From Treponema sp. UBA4232 (GTDB lineage: Bacteria; Spirochaetota; Spirochaetia; Treponematales; Treponemataceae): DNA of 5,038 bases. Position numbers and translations under genes: made by a program. The notes below the pieces were generated by a model. That model did no database searches and was not told the DNA's origin. It worked only from the letters and a program-made list of their open reading frames with translations. The stretch is from the NCBI GenBank assembly GCA_002396325.1, contig DGXM01000055.1, positions 1-5,038 of the forward strand, in the 5' to 3' direction. Below are positions 1 to 4,996 of the stretch, in pieces (the stretch's first letter is position 1; each line of letters begins with the position of its first letter).

Positions 1-1813
1 CTTTCACTTCGGGGATGTCGTCCAGAGTCGGGAATTTTACCGGCGGATGCTCCTTTTCGTATTTTTCCACCTGCTCAAGAACCAGCTTGCGGTTGATTTT
101 GTCGATGCACTTTTCAAAATTCCGCACACCGGCCTCACGTGCATATTCCGTCGCAATCAGTGCAAAGGCGGCATTTGTGTATTTCACCTGACCTTTTGCC
201 AATCCGTTTTTCGCAAGATTTTTCGGCAGCAGATATTTTTTTGCAATCTGAATCTTTTCCTGATCGATATATCCCGAAAGCTCGATTATCTCGGCACGGT
301 CCAAAAGCGGGCGCGGAATTGTGTCGAGGGTATTCGCGGTGAGGATAAAGAACACATTGCTCACATCGAACGGCAGGTCAAGATATGTGTCGCGGAAATT
401 CACGTTCTGTTCAGGGTCAAGCACTTCAAGCAGCGCGGCGGAAGGATCCCCCTGATGGGAAGCGTTCATTTTGTCCACTTCGTCTATCATAAAGACAGGA
501 GCCTTTGACTTCGTGATTTTAATTCCCTCAAGAATCTGTCCCGGCATGGCACCCACATAAGTGCGCCTGAATCCCTTGATTTTAGCCTCGTCGTGTTCAC
601 CACCCACGCTGAATCTATAGAACGGCTTGTGCATTGCGTTTGCGATGGAACGTCCCACGCTGGTTTTTCCCACGCCGGGAGGTCCCACAAGAATCAGAAC
701 GGAACCTTTTCCGTCATGCTTCAGTTTACGGACCGCAAGATACTCCACAATCCGCTTTTTCACGTCATCGAGTCCGTAGTGGTCGTTTTCAAGGATTTTC
801 TTTGCTTCTTCCAGATTGTAATTTTCCACAGGAGTGTCGTTCCACGGAAGATTGCAGATAAGGTCAAGATAATTTCTTTCTATATTATACTCAGGATCGT
901 GGGGGTCAAGCAGCATGAATTTCTCCAGCTCAGAGTCCAGCGTTTCCTTTATCTCGCCCGTAAAATGGAACGAATCAATCTTGGCCTTGAATTTCTGATG
1001 GTCGCTTGTCTTCGGGTCCGTCGCAATTCCCAGCTCTTCCTGAATCGATTTAAGCTCCTCGCGCAAAAAATAGTCCCTCTGGTTCTTCTCCACGCGGTCG
1101 TTCAGCTCATTCTGGATTTTTTTCTGCACCCTCAGGATTTCCTGTTCCTTTTTGATGTAGACAAGCACCTGCTGCATTCTCTGCGGCACATTCACCGTTT
1201 CCAGAACCTTCTGCTGCTCGTCTTTGTCAATATTCAAAATCGAGGCAATGAAATCAGCGATTTTTCCGGGATGATCGATATTCACCATATTCAGACGCAT
1301 TTCCTCGCTGAACATCGGATTGTTTTCGCTCACTTCCTTCATTTCGCTGATCAGGGCACGGGTCAGAGCCTTTACTTCAAAAGTGTCGTCGTTTTCATCC
1401 TCAAGATAATCCACCGCAGCCACCATAGGATTTGATCCACTGAGAGCCTTGCGGATTTTGAATCTTTCCAAGGTGGACACAAACACGTTTATGCCGCCGT
1501 CAGGAAGATTGATTTTCTTGATGATCCGCGCCACGGTACCCACATCGTGCACATCGGCAAGAGTCGGCTTCTCCACATCATTTTTCAACATGACGATACC
1601 GATGCAGTTGTCACCTTCACAGGCCTTTTCGATAACCTTGGTGTCTTCCTGATTGTTTATCATCAGCGGTGTAAAAATGCCGGGAAATATCGGACGGCCG
1701 CCAATGGGGATTATATACAGCTTGTTCGGCAGTTCCACTTCCGCTGGAAATGTAAACGAGTCCGGACCGGCGGTTGTTTTTTTCTTCTTCTTATCTTCAG
1801 AATCATTACTCAT
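1..1813 (-). CDS. lon: ATP-dependent Lon protease, C-terminal part cut off by window edge
   Basis: Lon is a cytoplasmic homo-oligomeric AAA+ serine protease that unfolds and degrades damaged and short-lived regulatory proteins. The first 604 codons are visible. They start with a polar, lysine-rich stretch (five Lys at residues 8-12), then the N-terminal substrate-binding domain from about residue 28, then the AAA+ module. Walker A GPPGVGKT is at residues 377-384, the pore-loop Tyr at 419 (RRTYVGAMPG), Walker B with D444-E445, the sensor-1 Asn at 494, the arginine finger at R506 (PLLDRAE) and the sensor-2 Arg at 564 (GVR). These sit 21-22 residues later than in E. coli Lon, so the N-terminus is slightly longer. 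The reading ends about where the protease domain begins, so the catalytic Ser/Lys dyad lies outside the window. The ATG at 1813 is chosen because the next in-frame Met is about 50 residues inside and upstream in-frame TTG codons give an atypical hydrophobic extension. It lies 140 bases after manA and has its own likely promoter. Confidence 0.97.
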   Translation of the reverse strand, partial: MSNDSEDKKKKKTTAGPDSFTFPAEVELPNKLYIIPIGGRPIFPGIFTPLMINNQEDTKVIEKACEGDNCIGIVMLKNDVEKPTLADVHDVGTVARIIKKINLPDGGINVFVSTLERFKIRKALSGSNPMVAAVDYLEDENDDTFEVKALTRALISEMKEVSENNPMFSEEMRLNMVNIDHPGKIADFIASILNIDKDEQQKVLETVNVPQRMQQVLVYIKKEQEILRVQKKIQNELNDRVEKNQRDYFLREELKSIQEELGIATDPKTSDHQKFKAKIDSFHFTGEIKETLDSELEKFMLLDPHDPEYNIERNYLDLICNLPWNDTPVENYNLEEAKKILENDHYGLDDVKKRIVEYLAVRKLKHDGKGSVLILVGPPGVGKTSVGRSIANAMHKPFYRFSVGGEHDEAKIKGFRRTYVGAMPGQILEGIKITKSKAPVFMIDEVDKMNASHQGDPSAALLEVLDPEQNVNFRDTYLDLPFDVSNVFFILTANTLDTIPRPLLDRAEIIELSGYIDQEKIQIAKKYLLPKNLAKNGLAKGQVKYTNAAFALIATEYAREAGVRNFEKCIDKINRKLVLEQVEKYEKEHPPVKFPTLDDIPEVK

Positions 1814-1819
1814 AACAAT

Positions 1820-1848
1820 AATATACTGCAAAGTATCGAAAAAGACAA
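1820..1848 (-). promoter_or_regulatory. Likely lon promoter (sigma70-like), predicting a leaderless mRNA
   Basis: On the minus strand a -35-like TTGTCT (1848-1843) is followed by a 17-base spacer and the -10 hexamer TATATT (1825-1820). Six bases (ATTGTT) separate the -10 from the ATG at 1813, which puts the expected +1 on the A of the start codon. There is no purine-rich ribosome binding site upstream of the ATG. An alternative -10, TATTAT, overlaps at 1823-1818. No CIRCE-like inverted repeat of the HrcA type is seen. The assignment rests on hexamer match and spacing only. Confidence 0.6.
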
Positions 1849-1888
1849 ATTTCTTTTGCGCCAATCCCCTGTGTTCTTTTTTTTATAC

Positions 1889-1921
1889 GGGGCAAGGCCG
1901 GTGTTTCCAGAACAAAGCCCC
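1889..1921 (-). other. Stem-loop in the manA-lon gap, without a U-tract
   Basis: On the minus strand GGGGC (1921-1917) pairs with GCCCC (1893-1889). Inside, CTGG (1910-1907) pairs with CCGG (1901-1898, one G-U pair) around a 5-base loop, giving nine pairs with an internal loop. In the manA direction it is followed by GTAT and a run of A, not U, so it is not a standard intrinsic terminator. It could protect the manA mRNA 3' end, pause polymerase, or mean nothing. The rest of the 140-base gap holds only the lon promoter. Confidence 0.35.
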
Positions 1922-1953
1922 TGTAAGACACTTCCTTGATGCAGTCTGAAATC

Positions 1954-2763
1954 TCACTCTGCCGCAGGAATTATCTTCATCACCCTCATCTTTCCGTCAA
2001 GAGACACTTTCTCCCTGGGCTCAAATGCAAAAATATCCTCCGCAGCACAGTCTTCACCGTTAATCTTTCCACTTCCTTCAATTATATAAATCAAAGTTCT
2101 GGAAGCAGGCCCCGATTCCACCAGAGGATTCATCTCAAAAGAAAGAGAAGTGTCAACGGAAACCTCCTCAAGCGTAAAATAAGGACACTCGAATCTTCCG
2201 GGAAAATGCACCAGCTTCTGCGCCTCAAGATTTTTTATACACGCAATGCCTTTTTCAATATGGCACTCCCTTCCGCGCCCCCAGTCATAAAGTCTGTATG
2301 TAACGTCGCTGGACTGCTGCACTTCAAGAAGACGAAGTCCCCCTCCGATTGCATGAACCGTACCCGCAGGAATATAGGCAAAATCACCGGGCTTCACGCT
2401 CACGCTTTTCATATAATCCTCAAGACGGTTCCCATCGATTGCAGCCTTCAACTCCGCCTCAGGATATTCGTCTTTCATACCGTAAATGAGTTTCGCGTCT
2501 TTTTCGGCAGAAAGAATGTACCAGCACTCCGTCTTTCCACGGCAGCCCTCAAACTTTGCGGCAAGAGCGTCATCAGGATGCACCTGCACACTCAGCACAT
2601 CATCAGCCTGAATCACTTTCACCAAAAGCGGATAATCCCCGCCGGCAAAAGATTCAAATTCCTTCTGACACCCGTTCGGATGAGTAGAAGCAATCCACAA
2701 CTCATAGCCCCAAATCTTCTCTGATTTTACAGCATTCAGTTTCAACACAATCAAAAACCCCAA
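1954..2763 (-). CDS. manA: Class I mannose-6-phosphate isomerase (short bacterial form)
   Basis: This is a zinc-dependent cytoplasmic cupin enzyme interconverting mannose-6-phosphate and fructose-6-phosphate. It serves either mannose use or supply of mannose-6-phosphate for GDP-mannose and glycan synthesis. With the longest start it has 269 residues. The N-terminal EKIWGYELW motif is at 15-23. The metal-site motif SVQVHPDD gives Q60 and H62, the third ligand is E79 in GKTECWYIL, and the fourth is H137 in AGTVHAIGGG. The QQSSDVTYRLYDWGR motif (149-163), with the active-site Arg at 157, is intact. The length fits the short Bacillus-type family, which lacks the insert of the E. coli enzyme. The start is uncertain because there is no in-frame ATG near the N-terminus. 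The outermost choice is TTG 2763. GTG 2748, with GGGG nine bases upstream, or TTG 2745 are equally possible and shorten the protein by 5-6 residues. It lies 106 bases after the nucleotidyltransferase, probably in the same transcript. Confidence 0.93.
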   Translation of the reverse strand: MGFLIVLKLNAVKSEKIWGYELWIASTHPNGCQKEFESFAGGDYPLLVKVIQADDVLSVQVHPDDALAAKFEGCRGKTECWYILSAEKDAKLIYGMKDEYPEAELKAAIDGNRLEDYMKSVSVKPGDFAYIPAGTVHAIGGGLRLLEVQQSSDVTYRLYDWGRGRECHIEKGIACIKNLEAQKLVHFPGRFECPYFTLEEVSVDTSLSFEMNPLVESGPASRTLIYIIEGSGKINGEDCAAEDIFAFEPREKVSLDGKMRVMKIIPAAE

Positions 2764-2869
2764 CCAACAGATTTTAAAAGCCGCAACCGCAAACCCCGTC
2801 AGAAATCCGCAGCCGCATTTACTTTCATCAAAAATTCAGCGCGCACTTCCGCACGAATCAGAGACATCA
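2764..2869 (-). other. Spacer between nucleotidyltransferase and manA
   Basis: This 106-base spacer has no clear terminator, which favours co-transcription. It holds a 24-codon frame starting in the ATGATGATG that overlaps the upstream stop codon (2873-2799). It also has two similar GC-rich blocks on the minus strand (GCGGCTGCGG and GCGGTTGCGG). A -10-like TAAAAT (2776-2771) has no convincing -35 partner, so an internal manA promoter is only a weak possibility. Confidence 0.4.
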
Positions 2870-3778
2870 TCATTTTTCCCAAAGACGCTCGGGATAATAG
2901 CCGCTTTCAATTTTCTTCGCAATCTCGGCCTTCACAATTTCCCTGTCCTGAGGATAAGTCATTCCAAACCATCTTTCGGTGGATGTGAAAAACTTGATTC
3001 TTCCCTTTCCGCTTTTCACAATGTCCGATGCCGCAACTGGAAGAAGGGCTTCCGTCTTAGGCTGATCAAGCGATGTCTTTTTGAAATTGTCCCAGTAAGC
3101 GTGGAATCCTTCGAACGCAGTCTTTCCGAATGCAAACAGATTCATGCTCACCCACTCTTTTCCGGTCATCGGAATATCCTTTCCGTCAAGCTCGCTCACG
3201 ATACCCCCGTCCCTGTAGCCGATTTTCGTATTCTCCACGATGGACTCAAGGTATCCGTCTTTCACAGTGCAAACTCCGCGGCTCACAGTTCCAGACTCGC
3301 TCATTGTGTTTCCCAGCACATATCCGACCATTGCGTGCTCGGTGGAATTGTCATCAAGGCCGGTCAGATAGTTTCCCAGCGTCTTAAACGCATCGCGGCC
3401 GTAATAATCATCGGAATTGATTACTGCAAACGGAGCATCCAGTTTTTCCTCGGCACACAAAACGGCATGCATGGTTCCCCAGGGTTTAGTCCTCTCCGCC
3501 GCCCGTGATTTTTCCTCAGCGGAAAGAAGGGCATCCATATCCTGAAACACATACGCGGCATCAAAATTGCGGGCCACACGGTCGAAAAGTTTTTCACGGA
3601 AATCTTTTTCAATATCGCGTCTGATAATATAAACCACTTTTCCGAATCCGCACTTCTTTGCATCGTAAGCGGCAAAATCCAAAAGGCACTCTCCGTTCTT
3701 ACCAACGGAATCAATCTGTTTCACACCACCGTAGCGACTGCCCATACCTGCCGCAAGCACCAGTAAAATCGGTTTCAT
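2870..3778 (-). CDS. Sugar-phosphate nucleotidyltransferase (NTP_transferase family, specificity unknown)
   Basis: This is a predicted cytoplasmic single-domain enzyme of the GT-A-like sugar-1-phosphate nucleotidyltransferase superfamily, which joins an NTP and a sugar (or related) phosphate to give an NDP-sugar and pyrophosphate. The 302 residues open with beta-strand ILLVLAAG and the nucleotide-binding loop GMGSRYGGVKQ (11-21); K20 is in the position of the signature lysine. Next come KPWGTMHAVL (98-107), the metal-site motif NSDDYYG (121-127), a SMNLFAF strand (211-217), KTEALLP (241-247) and a C-terminal ERWFGMTYPQDRE segment (268-280). There is no left-handed beta-helix domain as in GlmU, and it is not an obvious GalU or RfbA. 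The ATG at 3778 is preferred over a TTG at 3808: it has a strong ribosome binding site and the family N-terminus starts at MKPILLVLAAG. Its position before manA suggests a role in making an activated sugar, possibly mannose-derived, but that is inference from proximity. Confidence 0.9.
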   Translation of the reverse strand: MKPILLVLAAGMGSRYGGVKQIDSVGKNGECLLDFAAYDAKKCGFGKVVYIIRRDIEKDFREKLFDRVARNFDAAYVFQDMDALLSAEEKSRAAERTKPWGTMHAVLCAEEKLDAPFAVINSDDYYGRDAFKTLGNYLTGLDDNSTEHAMVGYVLGNTMSESGTVSRGVCTVKDGYLESIVENTKIGYRDGGIVSELDGKDIPMTGKEWVSMNLFAFGKTAFEGFHAYWDNFKKTSLDQPKTEALLPVAASDIVKSGKGRIKFFTSTERWFGMTYPQDREIVKAEIAKKIESGYYPERLWEK

Positions 3779-3784
3779 CAAAAT

Positions 3785-3790
3785 CTCCCT
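3785..3790 (-). promoter_or_regulatory. Ribosome binding site of the nucleotidyltransferase
   Basis: AGGGAG ends six bases before the ATG at 3778, a good Shine-Dalgarno match at normal spacing. It decides the start against the upstream in-frame TTG at 3808. It also shows that this organism uses normal Shine-Dalgarno sites, which makes their absence before lon and deoD notable. Confidence 0.8.
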
Positions 3791-3822
3791 GTCTCCAAAA
3801 GGAAACAAAATAAACGGAAGTC

Positions 3823-3850
3823 CTAAAAATCATCGTAAGCAAGTTTTTAG
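3823..3850 (-). other. Small stem-loop at the predicted 5' end of the nucleotidyltransferase mRNA
   Basis: On the minus strand CTAAAAA (3850-3844) can pair with TTTTTAG (3829-3823) around a 14-base loop. It begins almost at the predicted transcription start near 3851. The stem is mostly A-U, so it is weak; it could shield the 5' end or be chance in AT-rich DNA. The remaining leader contains no riboswitch fold that I recognise. Confidence 0.25.
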
Positions 3851-3857
3851 AAATCCC

Positions 3858-3887
3858 ATAATATCACAATGTAACAAACAGTTACAA
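3858..3887 (-). promoter_or_regulatory. Likely promoter of the nucleotidyltransferase-manA unit
   Basis: On the minus strand a -35-like TTGTAA (3887-3882) is followed by an 18-base spacer and a -10 hexamer TATTAT (3863-3858). Transcription would start near 3851 and give a leader of about 70 bases ending in a good ribosome binding site. It lies in a clearly AT-rich stretch. A perfect inverted repeat covers the -35 box and upstream half of the spacer, so binding there would be expected to block polymerase. Confidence 0.55.
3870..3886. promoter_or_regulatory. Putative operator: 17-bp dyad TGTAAC-N5-GTTACA
   Basis: TGTAAC (3870-3875) and GTTACA (3881-3886) form a perfect six-base dyad around a 5-base centre, covering most of the -35 box and part of the spacer of the nucleotidyltransferase promoter. 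Another GTTACA half-site is at 3906-3911, 25 bases from the second arm. The dyad fits the TGTNA-N7-TNACA pattern known for GlnR/TnrA-type regulators in Bacillota. Many dimeric repressors bind similar sites, so the regulator cannot be named. Confidence 0.45.
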
Positions 3888-4034
3888 CAAACGCCAAAAA
3901 ATTAAGTTACAGGCATCCCGAAAATTCCGACCGTCAGAAATTCCCTCACTCAATTCACAAAAGTTTTTTTTCAATCAGTACGACAGGCCCCTGAAAAACG
4001 GCTCCCGCAGTCTCCCGTGTCTCCCGCTTTCCAG

Positions 4035-4089
4035 GGTTCCGTGCGCTCCGCGCCTCCATTCCCGCCTACGGCGTGAACCGCTCACGCGG
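4035..4089. repeat. GC-rich cluster of nested palindromes, possible dispersed repeat
   Basis: Within 55 bases there are GCGC-TCC-GCGC (4043-4053), CGCC-TAC-GGCG (4063-4073), a 6-bp stem GCGTGA-ACCGC-TCACGC (4071-4087) and the competing CCGC-TCAC-GCGG (4078-4089). An outer GGTTC (4035-4039) / GAACC (4075-4079) pair can enclose the first two as a branched fold. The density of dyads and GC-rich composition unlike the neighbouring promoter DNA resemble extragenic palindromic repeats. With one clear copy here, calling it a repeat is inference. Confidence 0.4.
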
Positions 4090-4185
4090 CCCTTACAATC
4101 GGGCGTAAGTGGTCAGGTTCATGCTGTTTCTGCGTGGAAAAATTCAGGCCCTGCGGGAAAACTGACACGTGGGAATGCAGGCTGC

Positions 4186-4196
4186 GTCTGCGGCAA
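4186..4196. repeat. Direct repeat copy 1, abutting the deoD stop codon
   Basis: GTCTGCGGCAA here is identical to 4925-4935 on the other side of deoD. This copy ends at the base before the deoD stop codon. Its first five bases also pair with CAGAC at 4198-4202, a 5-bp stem around a 7-base loop that spans the stop. Confidence 0.4.
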
Positions 4197-4901
4197 TCAG
4201 ACCGAAGTAATTGTTTCAAGGGCGAGCTTTATCATCGAAGTGAATGATGTCTGTCTTTCTTCCGCAGTGGTTTCCCCGCCCAAAAGAATATGATCGCTCA
4301 CCGTGAGAATGCCCAGTGCCCTGCGTCCGAACTTTGCCGCCAAAGTATAAAGCTCTGCGGTTTCCATTTCAATTCCAAGAGCCCCGTACTCCGCCCACAA
4401 TTTCCACTTTTCGCTGTCATCGTAAAAACTGTCGCTCGAAACGCAAAGTCCCACCTGAACAGGAAGACTCATTTCCACCGCTTTTTTGTGGGCCGCATCT
4501 AGGAGCGAGAAATCGGCAATGGGGGCAAAATGAAGCGGACCGAATCTCATTGTGTTCAATGCCGAATCGGAACAGGCTCCCTGCGCGAGAATCACGTCAC
4601 GAAGCGAAGTGTTTTTCTGCACAGCACCGCAAGTTCCCACACGGATGGCTTTCTGCACTCCGTAAAACCTGAACAGCTCGTTCACGTAAATGGAAAGAGA
4701 CGGTTGCCCCATTCCGGTTCCCTGTACAGAAACCTTTTTTCCGTTGTATGTTCCTGTATAGCCGTACATTCCGCGCACCTGATTGTAACAGACCGCGTCC
4801 TTCAAAAAATTTTCTGCAATAAATCTGGCTCGGAGAGGATCACCCGGCAAAAGCACGGAGTCTGCCACAGATCCTTCCGGTGCATTAATATGTGTACTCA
4901 T
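4197..4901 (-). CDS. deoD: Purine nucleoside phosphorylase, DeoD (hexameric) type
   Basis: It catalyses reversible phosphorolysis of purine (deoxy)nucleosides to free base and (deoxy)ribose-1-phosphate in the cytoplasm, for purine salvage. It has 234 residues against 239 in E. coli DeoD and aligns along its whole length. H4 in THINA reaches into the neighbouring subunit's active site in the family. The phosphate-site residues are G20 (PGDPLR), R24, R43 (QVRGM) and R87. RVGTCGAV (87-94) has Thr where E. coli has Ser. The ribose-binding GIEMET motif is at 176-181, the catalytic Asp is D203 in VSDH, and R216 is in AEERQTSF. All key residues are present, so it should be active. The ATG at 4901 gives MSTHINAP, matching the family N-terminus. 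No properly spaced ribosome binding site precedes it: GGAAG lies one base before the ATG. It appears to be a single-gene unit, with no other nucleoside catabolism gene beside it in the window. Confidence 0.97.
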   Translation of the reverse strand: MSTHINAPEGSVADSVLLPGDPLRARFIAENFLKDAVCYNQVRGMYGYTGTYNGKKVSVQGTGMGQPSLSIYVNELFRFYGVQKAIRVGTCGAVQKNTSLRDVILAQGACSDSALNTMRFGPLHFAPIADFSLLDAAHKKAVEMSLPVQVGLCVSSDSFYDDSEKWKLWAEYGALGIEMETAELYTLAAKFGRRALGILTVSDHILLGGETTAEERQTSFTSMIKLALETITSV

Positions 4902-4907
4902 TCTTCC

Positions 4908-4935
4908 ATTATACCATAGTTTTTGTCTGCGGCAA
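4908..4935 (-). promoter_or_regulatory. deoD promoter with extended -10, predicting a leaderless mRNA
   Basis: On the minus strand the perfect -10 TATAAT (4913-4908) carries the extended element TGG directly upstream (4916-4914). A weaker -35, TTGCCG (4935-4930), lies at a 16-base spacing. Six bases (GGAAGA) separate the -10 from the ATG at 4901, placing the expected +1 on the A of the start codon. The -35 lies within the 11-bp direct repeat. Confidence 0.7.
4925..4935. repeat. Direct repeat copy 2, in the deoD promoter
   Basis: GTCTGCGGCAA is identical to 4186-4196. On the minus strand this copy reads TTGCCGCAGAC and supplies the proposed -35 hexamer. Similarity does not extend past the 11 bases on either side. 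Confidence 0.4.
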
Positions 4936-4948
4936 AGATTATTTGTGT

Positions 4949-4996
4949 AAAAAATCCCCGGCTACGCATTTCCGCTGTTGCGGCACAGGGCCAGGG
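4949..4996 (-). terminator. Possible intrinsic terminator of a gene upstream of deoD
   Basis: On the minus strand CCCTGG (4996-4991), or the nearer CCCTG (4990-4986), can pair with CCGGGG (4961-4956) with one G-U pair. Enclosed is a perfect inner hairpin, CCGC-AACA-GCGG (4983-4972). A and then U6 (4954-4949) follow directly. A GC-rich stem followed by a U-tract fits an intrinsic terminator, but the stem has asymmetric internal loops, so strength is uncertain. It would separate deoD from the upstream gene, in line with deoD having its own promoter. Confidence 0.4.

Larger units (their letters stand above)
3888..4196. other. Long gap between deoD and the nucleotidyltransferase promoter
   Basis: No gene is supported in these 309 bases. 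Next to the promoter it is AT-rich, with a T8 run on the plus strand at 3964-3971. From about 3984 it turns GC-rich and holds three CTCCCG units (4002, 4012 and 4021) and the hairpin cluster at 4035-4089. For deoD transcripts only a weak terminator candidate is visible: on the minus strand CCTGC (4181-4177) could pair with GCAGG (4154-4150) over a 22-base loop, with U5 at 4142-4138. No tRNA, small RNA or degraded gene is recognised. Confidence 0.5.

Noticed and set aside
593..1435. 280-codon open frame on the plus strand
   Set aside because: It lies fully antisense to lon, whose minus-strand frame encodes all the expected Lon motifs. The plus-strand protein is an unstructured-looking His/Phe/Leu-rich mix typical of a shadow frame.
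1877..1921. Stem-loop and T8 run as an intrinsic terminator
   Set aside because: On the minus strand the run is A, not U. On the plus strand the T-run comes before the hairpin rather than after it, so neither direction fits.
1936..2724. 262-codon open frame on the plus strand
   Set aside because: It is antisense to manA, which has every zinc ligand and the family length. The antisense product shows no recognisable motif.
3779..3808. Upstream TTG start for the nucleotidyltransferase, adding ten residues
   Set aside because: The extension would be encoded by the leader, including the strong ribosome binding site that serves the ATG at 3778, and does not match the family N-terminus.
3964..3971. 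T8 run on the plus strand as a terminator
   Set aside because: No GC-rich stem precedes it on the plus strand and no plus-strand gene leads into it.
4035..4079. GGTTC/GAACC branched fold as a tRNA-like gene
   Set aside because: There is no acceptor stem, anticodon arm or 7-base T-loop layout, and the arms are only 4-5 pairs.
3984..4153. CAGGCCCCTG (3984) and CAGGCCCTG (4145) as ends of an inserted element
   Set aside because: The match is short, palindromic and inexact, with no flanking duplication or gene inside.
4530..4919. 129-codon open frame on the plus strand
   Set aside because: It is a shadow of deoD, which is full length with intact catalytic residues.
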